From Bacillota bacterium (lineage in GTDB: Bacteria; Bacillota; Clostridia; Lachnospirales; Lachnospiraceae), in the NCBI GenBank assembly GCA_023415595.1, contig JAEZJW010000166.1, positions 1 through 25,164 of the forward strand: 25,164 nt of DNA, written 5' to 3'. The notes beneath the pieces are model-generated. The model saw nothing but the letters and a program-made list of their open reading frames with translations. It did no database searches and was not told the DNA's origin. Within the stretch, counting starts at the first letter, position 1. The number at the start of each line of letters is the position of its first letter. This document shows, one piece after another, positions 14,839 to 22,891 of the stretch. A program made the translations under genes and the position numbers.

Positions 14839-14946
14839 CTATTTTTTCTTTGTTGTTGCAGCTGCTGATGCGCTAGCCTGTGCAGGCGCCTTGCTGCCGG
14901 CATTCGCTTTCTTTTTCGGAGCCTTCTTCGGATTAGTATCTCCCAT
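14839..14946 (-). CDS. 35-residue Lys/Ala-rich small protein
   Basis: ATG 14946 to TAG 14839, translating to MGDTNPKKAP, KKKANAGSKA, PAQASASAAA, TTKKK. It is too short for common ORF thresholds. Support: SD-like AAGGTGGTG 8 nt before the ATG, a perfect-class promoter at 14993-15021, and a terminator 14 nt after the stop. The composition (10 Lys, no acidic residue after Asp3, Pro/Ala-rich) suggests an unstructured cationic protein that may bind nucleic acid, ribosome or an acidic surface. I cannot name a characterised homologue. The competing 82-residue frame on this strand (14724-14972) lacks an SD and reads through the terminator. Confidence 0.72.
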   Translation of the reverse strand: MGDTNPKKAPKKKANAGSKAPAQASASAAATTKKK

Positions 14947-14992
14947 GCTTGTTTCACCACCTTTTCTATCATAGTATGTCCAAGTTAACTAT

Positions 14993-15021
14993 ATTTTATA
15001 TTATTTACTAAATATTGTCAA
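14993..15021 (-). promoter_or_regulatory. SigA-type promoter of the small-protein gene
   Basis: Minus strand: perfect -35 TTGACA (15016-15021), 17-nt spacer, -10 TAAAAT (14993-14998), leader about 40 nt. It is among the best promoter matches in the window. Confidence 0.75.
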
Positions 15022-15115
15022 CTTAGATTACAATCATATATCAGTGGTTTTTTCCCGGCCTTAAGTCTAATACAGGCAGCTGCGGCCTAATGCAATGACG
15101 GCTGTATTTTCTTAA

Positions 15116-16321
15116 TTATTTCAAGCTGCATTCCCCGGAATATACTATAGTTTTCAAACCATGAAACCTTTGAAACCGCAGAAAGCATTTTTGTATCTCC
15201 TTCTTAAGCTTGGTATTTACCCGGACACTATCCTCAAACCACAGCTGCTTCACCTGCAGGGTCTTACTCTTCCTGTCACAGACCAACTCCGCCCTGCCTA
15301 TGAACTTCTCACCGGACAGAAGCGGAAGTACATAGTATCCGTACTTTCTCTGCTCTGCCGGGGTATAGATCTCCCATTTGTAATCAAAGTCGAATAAAGC
15401 CTTAATCAACTTCCGATCCCATAACATATTATCCAAGGCTGCGATCAGCTCTGTCCTGGGCTGATAGACAGTTTCCTCCATGGATGTCTGCATCACCTCT
15501 TCCAGGATCGGGAAATCCTCTGCCAGATAATAAAGCGGCTCTTTCAGTCCCTCCACTCTTACTTCCTTTATCTTTCCTTCCATAAGCAGGGATGCAAAGA
15601 CCTCATTCCGCTGTTCTGCTTTCAAATCCCAGATCGCCAGCCAGGCATCCGAAGGCTTGTTCCACATAAGTCCTACTGCCGATATCCTTCTGAGAACCCT
15701 CCATTTGAGATGTTCCAGCTCCTCCGGGAAGGGGTCCGGTGCTTCCAGTACCTCCTTCGGCAGATAATCCTTAGCCAGGGCATAGTATTTGTTCGTTCCC
15801 TTCTTATGATGGATGATCAGCTCACCCCTAAAATACAGGGTCTCCAGGGCGGCTCTGGACAGATTCGTACTGCTCCAATACCAGTCCACCTTCTCCTTCA
15901 TCTCCAGGTCCTTGGAGCTGACAGGTCCTTTCTCTGCGATTGCCTCTTTAATGGCAGCCTCTACCCGTTCTACCTCCTCACGGCCCCTGCTGTTATTCCG
16001 ATAAGCCTCTCTGATCCGTTCGAAATACTTCCAGTCAGTGACAGGAAGTATGGCAAGATTCTTATCAAAATAGTCTATCAGCTGACGGTCTTCATAAAGT
16101 AGCTCATAGAGCATCTCCTTGGTAAACCCCTGAATCCTGGATTGCAGGACCAGCTCGGCATTCTTGCCGCAGACATCAATCGGGTCAAATTGAATGCAGC
16201 CTGCCTGACGGATATATTCCAGGATACCTTCCTTGCCCCGAAAACGGTACTCTCCCAATAAGCCCTGTTTCCGTAACAGGAACTTTCTTGCCTGCTCCTT
16301 CGTAATTATAACCGCTTCCAT
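15116..16321 (-). CDS. Winged-helix DNA glycosylase-like protein (YcaQ/AlkZ, HTH_42 family)
   Basis: 401 residues from ATG 16321, chosen for SD GGGAG 4 nt upstream; the in-frame ATG at 16342 has none. It belongs to the HTH_42 superfamily of AlkZ and YcaQ, which unhook interstrand crosslinks or remove bulky alkylated bases. The catalytic-type motif Q-F-D (Q44, D46 in CIQFDPID) is the Q-phi-D form of the YcaQ branch, not the Q-phi-Q of AlkZ. Other conserved parts are LIDYFDKNLAILPV and LIAALDNMLWDRKLIKALFD. Cytoplasmic. Lesion specificity unknown. Own promoter. Confidence 0.9.
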   Translation of the reverse strand: MEAVIITKEQARKFLLRKQGLLGEYRFRGKEGILEYIRQAGCIQFDPIDVCGKNAELVLQSRIQGFTKEMLYELLYEDRQLIDYFDKNLAILPVTDWKYFERIREAYRNNSRGREEVERVEAAIKEAIAEKGPVSSKDLEMKEKVDWYWSSTNLSRAALETLYFRGELIIHHKKGTNKYYALAKDYLPKEVLEAPDPFPEELEHLKWRVLRRISAVGLMWNKPSDAWLAIWDLKAEQRNEVFASLLMEGKIKEVRVEGLKEPLYYLAEDFPILEEVMQTSMEETVYQPRTELIAALDNMLWDRKLIKALFDFDYKWEIYTPAEQRKYGYYVLPLLSGEKFIGRAELVCDRKSKTLQVKQLWFEDSVRVNTKLKKEIQKCFLRFQRFHGLKTIVYSGECSLK

Positions 16322-16346
16322 TCTTCTCCCCCAGTGTATCATTTAT

Positions 16347-16355
16347 ATTATAACA
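16347..16355 (-). promoter_or_regulatory. Extended -10 promoter of the YcaQ-like gene
   Basis: Minus strand TGTTATAAT: a perfect -10 with the TGn extension, 25 nt before the start codon. No recognisable -35, as is common for extended -10 promoters. Confidence 0.5.
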
Positions 16356-16439
16356 GTGAACTCATAACCCATTTAAGTATCTACAGCATATCCACCGGAG
16401 CGGTGCAATACAGCAGATCACTTTACTGCCAAGCTGTAG

Positions 16440-16727
16440 CTACAGTATCTCCCGTTCTATCTCCTGAATGCTCCCCTCCGTATTACCTTCAATAAAATTA
16501 ATGATCGTGTCACAGATGCTGTCCGCATGAGCCGAATCCGAAGTAACACAGGCAAATCCGAGTATGATGGTCTGATGGACATCCTGCGCATCCACCTCAG
16601 CAATAGAGGCATTAAATTTATTCCTTACCTTTGCACACAGACTCTTAACAACCATGCGTTTCTCCTTCAGGGAATGTACCCAGGGCACATGGATCGTTAC
16701 TCTGACTGCTCCGATGATCATAAACAT
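16440..16727 (-). CDS. DUF503 (YlxP-like) protein
   Basis: 95 residues, full length for DUF503. The sequence shows the family pattern: a first beta strand (IIGAVRVTIHVPW), then HSLKEKRMVVKSLCAKVRNKFNASIAEVDAQD, then HQTIILGFACVTSD. Family members are small cytoplasmic ferredoxin-fold proteins, often near rbfA/infB and of unclear function; here that context is missing. Start ATG 16727 with AAAGG 7 nt upstream; ATG 16721 is an alternative. Confidence 0.92.
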   Translation of the reverse strand: MFMIIGAVRVTIHVPWVHSLKEKRMVVKSLCAKVRNKFNASIAEVDAQDVHQTIILGFACVTSDSAHADSICDTIINFIEGNTEGSIQEIEREIL

Positions 16728-16857
16728 TTACCGGCCTTTCTCTAAACTTTCATATCCATTAGGTTCCCGGTGACGGCAACTATAAAATATGTAATCCAGT
16801 ATATCACTACAGGTGCTCAGTACATAATACTCCTGTTATATCGTTGTTTTACTAGGT

Positions 16858-16873
16858 AGCGATTTATATCGCT
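16858..16873. other. Small stem-loop after the GNAT gene
   Basis: AGCGAT, 4-nt loop, ATCGCT, 10 nt after the GNAT stop codon on the minus strand. No U-tract follows, so termination here is doubtful. Confidence 0.3.
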
Positions 16874-16882
16874 TACACCGGT

Positions 16883-17368
16883 TTAGAGCTCGATCCAGTA
16901 AAGGATGATATCGGAGTAGGTCCCATCCCCTAAGAGGAAGCCTCCGGGGATCATGCCCAGACGATGGAAGCCGATCTTCTCATACAGGTGGATCGCTCCA
17001 TGATTTGTACTGACAACCGCATTGAACTGCATCCGTTGAAAGCCCAGTTCACGTCCTTTCTTCAGGCTGTCCCGAACCAGAACCTCTCCGATTCCCTTAC
17101 CGCGGCATTCCTTTCTGATTGCATAGGAGGCATTGGCGATATGGGAACATCGCCCGACATTATTCGGATGCAGGATATAGAGCCCAAGGACCTCCCCCTC
17201 CTCCACTGCAACTCCGGTATAGGACTGAGCCGCAAAGAGAGCCTTCGCTCCTTCCTCATCCAGTTCATTCAGCTGGGGGAAGGCGTTTCCTTCCAGAATT
17301 ACTGTATTCCAAATCTCCATCATTGCAGGGATGTCTTCCAATCGGTATTCTCTTATTTGTCCCTCCAT
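16883..17368 (-). CDS. GNAT family N-acetyltransferase
   Basis: 161 residues. Single GNAT domain: IREYRLEDIPAMMEIWN at the start, acetyl-CoA loop ECRGKGIGEVLV (R-G-K-G-I-G) near residue 95, then NAVVSTNHGAIHLYEKIGFHRLG, the usual C-terminal signature of RimI-like small-molecule or amine acetyltransferases. Two ATGs stand in tandem (17371, 17368). SD GGAGG is 3 nt before the first and 6 nt before the second, so the second is preferred. The start overlaps the stop of the 5'-nucleotidase gene (ATGATG), so the two are coupled. Acceptor unknown. Confidence 0.9.
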   Translation of the reverse strand: MEGQIREYRLEDIPAMMEIWNTVILEGNAFPQLNELDEEGAKALFAAQSYTGVAVEEGEVLGLYILHPNNVGRCSHIANASYAIRKECRGKGIGEVLVRDSLKKGRELGFQRMQFNAVVSTNHGAIHLYEKIGFHRLGMIPGGFLLGDGTYSDIILYWIEL

Positions 17369-19353
17369 CATCTGCCTCCGTTCCTTCTCTTCTTTCGTAT
17401 CCTTCTTACGATCATTCTTACTAGCAGGATAAGAACAGCAGTAAGCAGCAGCACAATCCCATACACCGCTAAAGCGATCAGGTTGGGATGGGATATCCTT
17501 GCCAGAATGCTCTTATTATCATCAACCACCTTGCGGCCTTGAAACTCGTTATAATAGGAGGGAACTGTGGGAACTCCATTCACAGGCTCGAAGGATTTCA
17601 GATAGGATACTACTGCCGCCCATTCCTTCAGCTCTGTTCTATTATTCCCGTCAGTGTTATAAATAATCTGTGCTTCAAAATCCGTTACCGGCTTTCCTTC
17701 CTTCGTCTTCGGCTGCAGCTTCAGCAGTCCGAAGGATTTCTCTCCCACCACGGAGAGCATCTGCGCGGAATATAGTCCGGCTACGACGCGGTACAGCTTA
17801 CCATCCTCTATATTCTCAAGTTTATCCTCTGTAATAGGGTCCGTCAGCTGCTCCGGACGTACCAGGGAGCAGTCGGTTACTTTATTAAAAATCAACCGGT
17901 TCGGGTTGAAGGTATATTTGATCCCATAGAGGAACAGCTGAGCGTCAGTCATAATCGGAGCAACAGAAGCGTCCACCTCGGCAACAGTCTTTAGCTCTTT
18001 CCCTGTCAGGTACACAGAAATCAAGGGATACCCGGGCATCTTGTCCGCTCCGATTCCTAAGGAGCTGACACTGAAGGCATCCGCCGTTGTAATCTCTCCC
18101 TCAAAAAAGGAACCACGGATGGTACCTGCGGGAACGATAGTTACATCCACCGGTATATAATCGTCACCCTCTGCCTGCTTCACCGCATAGAGATAAGCAT
18201 CACTGATCAGGTTCCCCAAGGGTGATTCCGCATGGTTGTCCTCCGTCTCATCCTGAGTAGGGAAATTGAAGGGTGAAGCGGCAACCACTTCATCATACTT
18301 TAAACCAAACTTATCAAAGTACTCCGATTGGACAATTTGCTTATAGTCCGAGACCAGACCTGCTACCTCCTCATTGTCCGTAAGACTGTCATCGATCGGA
18401 ATTAACTCGTATCGATCCGGTTTCCAAGTTGAATTACTCTGTCTGGATAGCTTAAGGACACCGAGATTCTTACCATATTCCTCGCTGGAGCCGATGATAG
18501 TATCCCCAATAACAATAGGCTCTGACAGCTTCGTATGGGTGTGTCCGCTGATGATAACATCAATCTGCGGAACCTCCTTCGCCAGCTTCTCATCCTCGGA
18601 GCTCTTCTTATTCTCAGAGGTTCCGGTATGGGAGAGGCATAGGATCAGGTCCACCTTCTCCTGCTCCGTCAGGGTCTTAACAATTCGCTTGGCATGCTTT
18701 ATCTCATCCTCGAAAACGACCTCCGACATTGGTGCACGGTCGGCAGCATCCTTCCCCATGAGACCAAAGATACCGATTTTAATCCCCTTTCTGGTGAGCA
18801 CGGTATATTCCTTCACGCCATAGTGATCCATGGCCTGTTTCAAAGCTGTGAGGGAAGCATTTAAATTGCCTTCCTTATCTCCGGGGAAAATGGTATTTCC
18901 CTGGACCATCAGTGGCAGGGGGTCCCCACTCTCCACTGCGGAATTTAAGGAAGCTGCCAGGCCCTCCGGGCGGTAATCAAATTCGTGGTTGCCCAGGGTG
19001 ACCACATCATAGCCCATCCTTCCCAGTAAACGCAGCTCCGGCGAAGTGCTTGCAAATATCGTCTGGAATGGTGTTCCCATGGAATAATCCCCGCCATCCA
19101 GAAGCAGGGCTTCACTGTCAATGGCTTTCTCCGCAAGGATCGCACTCTGCAATCTGGCATAGCCGCCGAGCAGCTTCACACCGCCTTCCCTATCCTCCTT
19201 AAAGGGCAGAAAATTACCATGTAGGTCATGGGTGAAGAGTATCGTAACGGAATCAGTCTCCTCTGCAGCTGAGATCTGCGGTATGTAAATCATCTGGAGC
19301 AAAATGCTGAATATAATCGTGAATAGAATAGATGTCCTAAACGGCCGTTTCAT
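17368..19353 (-). CDS. Membrane-anchored bifunctional metallophosphatase/5'-nucleotidase
   Basis: 661 residues. Sec signal peptide (residues 1-30, cleavage near ISAA-EE). The metallophosphatase domain follows, with metal ligands in FTHDLHGN (D43, H45), LLLDGGDYSMG (D86), TLGNHEFDY (N122, H123) and SGHTHTK. The C-terminal nucleotidase domain has ESPLGNLISDAYLYA. A final transmembrane helix (about 625-648) ends in a basic tail (RRIRKKRRNGGR), in place of an LPXTG signal, so the enzyme is tethered outside the membrane. It would dephosphorylate nucleotides outside the cell to salvage nucleosides and phosphate. SD AAGGAAGGG precedes ATG 19353. It sits between DUF3160 and GNAT genes. Confidence 0.93.
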   Translation of the reverse strand: MKRPFRTSILFTIIFSILLQMIYIPQISAAEETDSVTILFTHDLHGNFLPFKEDREGGVKLLGGYARLQSAILAEKAIDSEALLLDGGDYSMGTPFQTIFASTSPELRLLGRMGYDVVTLGNHEFDYRPEGLAASLNSAVESGDPLPLMVQGNTIFPGDKEGNLNASLTALKQAMDHYGVKEYTVLTRKGIKIGIFGLMGKDAADRAPMSEVVFEDEIKHAKRIVKTLTEQEKVDLILCLSHTGTSENKKSSEDEKLAKEVPQIDVIISGHTHTKLSEPIVIGDTIIGSSEEYGKNLGVLKLSRQSNSTWKPDRYELIPIDDSLTDNEEVAGLVSDYKQIVQSEYFDKFGLKYDEVVAASPFNFPTQDETEDNHAESPLGNLISDAYLYAVKQAEGDDYIPVDVTIVPAGTIRGSFFEGEITTADAFSVSSLGIGADKMPGYPLISVYLTGKELKTVAEVDASVAPIMTDAQLFLYGIKYTFNPNRLIFNKVTDCSLVRPEQLTDPITEDKLENIEDGKLYRVVAGLYSAQMLSVVGEKSFGLLKLQPKTKEGKPVTDFEAQIIYNTDGNNRTELKEWAAVVSYLKSFEPVNGVPTVPSYYNEFQGRKVVDDNKSILARISHPNLIALAVYGIVLLLTAVLILLVRMIVRRIRKKRRNGGR

Positions 19354-19395
19354 GTTGTCCCTTCCTTCTTCCTTATCTGGTTTCCTTAATGCGAT

Positions 19396-19470
19396 AACCG
19401 GGGCAGCAGTACTCCTTCCCCATGGTTATTCAACCATGATGGGATAAATATAAGTACTGATGCTCCGGTT
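19396..19470. repeat. 75-nt nested inverted-repeat element
   Basis: The outer arms 19396-19413 and 19453-19470 match over 18 nt with two mismatches (AACCGG-GCA-CAGTACT core). Inside, TCCC/GGGA (19417-19420, 19441-19444) and CATGGTT/AACCATG (19421-19427, 19432-19438) form a second stem with a 4-nt loop. It fills most of the gap between DUF3160 and the 5'-nucleotidase gene and would lie in the latter's leader. No U-tract follows. Candidate structured RNA or small palindromic repeat. Confidence 0.55.
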
Positions 19471-19487
19471 TACTATAACTAAGAAGT

Positions 19488-21842
19488 CTATTCCACCATA
19501 TCGTCCCATTTTACTTCAAGGGGTGTGATACTGACCTCATTACTGTCTGTTTTGAATTCTTTGGTCCAGAAGGGCTGCTCAGGAAGCTTCTCTGAAGGCC
19601 CCGTATACTCCGGATAGTCTCCGTATTCCTCATGATTAATGACGATGCCCTGCAGCCCCCACCATTCTTCATCCGTCAGTCTTGTATCACTGATGAACTC
19701 ATAATGGGAATAAACAGAGCCCCTGGACAGATACAGCTTTCCATCCACGGGGATTACCACATAGATGTCATCAAAATAACCGGTTCCCAGAGATACATAA
19801 GTACCCTGATTGGTTGCTACATCCGTGACCAGCATGTCGGTGATATCCCAATCCGAGTAGGAGCCGCCTGTGATTCCTTCCAGGAAGAGCATGGAGATCC
19901 ACTCCAGCTTACCTCCGTAGGAGAGGAGCTGCCGATACTCTTCCTCGGTCAGCATCTCATTGTTCAGCTCCTTCACGGAGCTAACGATCAGAAGCTCCAG
20001 CAGAGCTTTATATTCCTTGGCACCCTCAGCCAGCTTCTCATTCATCATCCCCTGCTCAGTAAGCACCTTGATTGTATGATCCGTCAGATAAAGCAGCTTC
20101 GCGTAGAGCTGTACATTCGGCTCCACATAGTGATAATCCGCATACTCGATATCACCACCGGCCTCAGCAACAGATTGTTTTCCGTACAGTACCGTATCAT
20201 GCTTTAATTCCGTATAGCTTCCCAAAGCCGTATTCAGGGATTTATATTTCCAGGCATCCGTTGTCATAAAGAAAGGCATACCTGAATCATATCCATACTC
20301 GGTTAAAGCCTCCTGAATGGACCAGATCCATCCGTTATACAGATTATCATTCCAGGTATCCAGTCCGTAGGAGGATACCTCGCCCTTCATCTTCTGATAC
20401 ACTTCCGTATATTTCGGCCAATCCTTCTGTGGCTTATAATGATCAAATAACAGCTGTTCAGCCGTATCACTGCCCAGGACTCCCATGACATCCAGTGCAG
20501 AGGGATTCGGTCTTAAGATGGACTCTGTCAGGTTCTGCATGACATAGCTGTCCAGGATATATCTCTGGCCCATATACCGGAACTGTTTTCCGGTCGGAGT
20601 GTCTGTGAATTCCAGCTTTGCCTGGATCTTCGGTTCAGGAAGTTCCTCTACCGCTTGCTTCAGCTTATCATAGTAGCTCTGATCCAGGAACAGATTCGGA
20701 TTCTCGGTATCGCCGAATACTGATTTTCTGAGCTGATTCATAGTAAAGGTATCGATATCATCCGCTATCCCGACGTATTGGGCAGTCGGCTGATAAATAC
20801 GGGACCAGCGCTCCGCCGGACAGCTTCCCTCCTGATCCATGAAGGTAGCGTAGGACATCAGTAGTGACTGAACCGTATTCTCATACTGGAACTCCTTTCC
20901 CTCCATCAGGGGCAGGGGAACCGTTCCGAACCACATCATGGTCTTAAAGAATCTTCCCAGCTCTTCGCTCCTCGTATAATGCCCTCTGACCTTGAACTGG
21001 GAATAATCAAAGCTAAACTCCAGATATGGAGACCTGGTATATCCGCTTGCTTCCGCAATCAGGGAATACTCGCTATTGGCTAATGTAAACAGCTTCTCCG
21101 GAACAGCCGAAGCCACTACCGGACTATCCTCCGGATACACTGCCTTACTGTCAGCCTGCTTCGTGATCAGCATTCTGGCGATCAGATAATAGATAATATT
21201 TCTCTCCTGCAGGGCTTTCAGCTCCTCGCTCTCCAGAGCCTCCCACAATAACAGGGAGTTCTTAAGCATCTGAAGCGTCAACCCATCCAGGTCCTGATAG
21301 AGGTACGACGCCTCAATATTCGTCAGGGACTTATCATAGAACTGATGGTAGGTATGCAGTACGGAATCTGCAGTGATAAAATTCGGTACCCCCTGATATA
21401 CATTTGTATCGTAGGTATAATGCATCCTGGTCGTGGTCGTGGGAAGCACCACAAATCCGTTCTCAACCAGTGATTTGATTTGCTCCTTCGTGAAGCCTGA
21501 AAACTGATTGATATTTTCAATATTGGACAGATCCTCATTTATCGTATAAGGCGCTACCTTGGCTTTGTATTCCGGTACGGTGAACTCCGGCTTGGGGACT
21601 GCTGCCGTAGAAACCTTCGTCCATTCTGAATTCAGTCTCAGGAGCTGCACCCCGGCCTTATTACCCTCCTGTCCATTATTAGGCTCCGCCGCCTGCCCAT
21701 CCTTTTGATTCTCATGAGCCTCCCTGTCCTTCTCTTCCTCCTGGTCCTCTGCAAAGGTATCTTCCTTCTCCTTATCCTTTCGGCTCTGGCACCCAGTCAG
21801 TATCAGGCACAGGCACAGTAACAAAGCAATGATACGTTTCAT
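19488..21842 (-). CDS. DUF3160 lipoprotein
   Basis: 784 residues. Lipoprotein signal MKRIIALLLCLCLILTGC with Cys18 as the modified residue, then a highly charged linker (residues 20-65, Lys/Glu/Asp-rich) that would span the cell wall. The large remaining domain matches DUF3160, recognisable by the NGFVVLPTTTTRMHYTYD and ITADSVLHTYHQFYD segments early on and GTYVSLGTGYFDDIYVVIPVDG near the end. The family is extracellular and uncharacterised. ATG 21842 follows SD GGGAGGAG. It lies 54 nt after the repeat-bearing lipoprotein gene and upstream of the 5'-nucleotidase, so two surface proteins and an ectoenzyme form one cluster. Confidence 0.9.
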   Translation of the reverse strand: MKRIIALLLCLCLILTGCQSRKDKEKEDTFAEDQEEEKDREAHENQKDGQAAEPNNGQEGNKAGVQLLRLNSEWTKVSTAAVPKPEFTVPEYKAKVAPYTINEDLSNIENINQFSGFTKEQIKSLVENGFVVLPTTTTRMHYTYDTNVYQGVPNFITADSVLHTYHQFYDKSLTNIEASYLYQDLDGLTLQMLKNSLLLWEALESEELKALQERNIIYYLIARMLITKQADSKAVYPEDSPVVASAVPEKLFTLANSEYSLIAEASGYTRSPYLEFSFDYSQFKVRGHYTRSEELGRFFKTMMWFGTVPLPLMEGKEFQYENTVQSLLMSYATFMDQEGSCPAERWSRIYQPTAQYVGIADDIDTFTMNQLRKSVFGDTENPNLFLDQSYYDKLKQAVEELPEPKIQAKLEFTDTPTGKQFRYMGQRYILDSYVMQNLTESILRPNPSALDVMGVLGSDTAEQLLFDHYKPQKDWPKYTEVYQKMKGEVSSYGLDTWNDNLYNGWIWSIQEALTEYGYDSGMPFFMTTDAWKYKSLNTALGSYTELKHDTVLYGKQSVAEAGGDIEYADYHYVEPNVQLYAKLLYLTDHTIKVLTEQGMMNEKLAEGAKEYKALLELLIVSSVKELNNEMLTEEEYRQLLSYGGKLEWISMLFLEGITGGSYSDWDITDMLVTDVATNQGTYVSLGTGYFDDIYVVIPVDGKLYLSRGSVYSHYEFISDTRLTDEEWWGLQGIVINHEEYGDYPEYTGPSEKLPEQPFWTKEFKTDSNEVSITPLEVKWDDMVE

Positions 21843-21896
21843 GATAACTCCTCCCTTATTACAGCTGTTTATATTAATCAGACTTTCTGTTACTCT

Positions 21897-22811
21897 CTAA
21901 GTCTCAACAAGCTTGCCGTCCTTCATGATTAGTTGAAACTGACGTCCATCCGCAAGAGTAACCAATAAGCTGTTTTCTCCGGATACGGTCAGTTCCTTCA
22001 CCTTCGTATATTCTCCGCTTTCCGCCAGCAGGAAGAAACCAAAATCAAACCAGTAGTAGACCTTAATTCGCTCCGAGCCCTCCTTCAGCTGTTCCAGGAA
22101 GATTAATTCCTCTCCGGAGGCATCCACCAGATTCTCTGCGTAAAAATCACGCCAGGTTCCCGCAATCTGTGATCCGGTCCACTTTTTCACCAATACACCG
22201 TCGTGATAATTAAAGATGAACATTCTGTTCTTTATTTTTTTATCATAGGGGGTCGTCTTTTGGACTGCGACCAATATTTCCTTCTCCAGGTCCCCATCGA
22301 TGTCTGCATTCTCTATCTTCCAGGGCATTAATTCCCGGAAATCATTCTCATAGATCCGGACGAATACTCCATTCTCTTCCTTAAGGACCAGAAGTTTATC
22401 CCCGTATTCTGAGTTCCCATCCGAATGAACCAGAGCATAGGTATAGGAAGCATCCTGTATCCAGTCAATAAGCAATTCCTTATCCAGGAGTGCTGCTCTT
22501 AAGTCTTCTGGAATTTCATCCGATTCTTTATTGGATTCTCCCTCTGTATTCAGATCAGGCTCTGCTTCTGTATTCAGGCCATTCTCCCCAGTGAACTCCT
22601 GCTGCGCCGCTGTTCCATTCTCTCTAATGGGTTCCTGCGGTGCCACAGTATCATTCTCCCCGGAGGGTCCCTGTTTTTCTTCTGTAACATTCTCTTCGGA
22701 GGATTCCGGAAGACTCCCGGTCAGCTTCATAGCAGACGCCTTCTCACGGACTTCTGTCCCAGACAAGGAAGAACTGCAGCCTGCCAAGATTAAGATCACT
22801 AGTACAAGCAA
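21897..22811 (-). CDS. Lipoprotein with 12-residue tandem repeats; true start uncertain
   Basis: 304 residues from the TTG at 22811. Lipobox LILAGC (Cys12), then an acidic linker with four 12-residue repeats sharing EN-x-T (Asn 41, 53, 65, 77; DNA 22557-22700). The folded part (from about 100) has ENADIDGDLEKEILVAV, like FG-GAP/VCBS-type Ca-binding repeats, and NRMFIFNYHDGVLVKKW; no named family recognised. The TTG start has no SD and no basic n-region. Reading upstream in frame gives IIDRKRVKRNFIPGF directly before the hydrophobic stretch, a perfect n-region, with GGAGG 8 nt before an ATA codon (22853). So either a rare start (ATA/ATC) or a frameshift near 22855 is likely. Follows gpsA closely. 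Confidence 0.82.
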   Translation of the reverse strand: MLVLVILILAGCSSSLSGTEVREKASAMKLTGSLPESSEENVTEEKQGPSGENDTVAPQEPIRENGTAAQQEFTGENGLNTEAEPDLNTEGESNKESDEIPEDLRAALLDKELLIDWIQDASYTYALVHSDGNSEYGDKLLVLKEENGVFVRIYENDFRELMPWKIENADIDGDLEKEILVAVQKTTPYDKKIKNRMFIFNYHDGVLVKKWTGSQIAGTWRDFYAENLVDASGEELIFLEQLKEGSERIKVYYWFDFGFFLLAESGEYTKVKELTVSGENSLLVTLADGRQFQLIMKDGKLVET

Positions 22812-22891
22812 AAATCCCGGTATGAAGTTCCTTTTGACCCGTTTCCTATCTATGATCTTTGCCTCCGTTAAGCATCCTCTTATCTTACTAT

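Noticed and set aside
14724..14972. 82-residue minus-strand ORF over the small-protein gene
   Set aside because: It has no SD, runs through the terminator, and its Arg-rich sequence looks like a frame-shifted reading of the Lys/Ala-rich peptide.
14783..14974. Plus-strand hydrophobic ORF in the same place
   Set aside because: It is the antisense of the small-protein gene (Lys codons read as Phe) and starts inside the terminator stem.
22557..22700. CRISPR-like repeats
   Set aside because: The 36-bp units are contiguous, degenerate and in frame within a coding region, with no spacers or cas genes.
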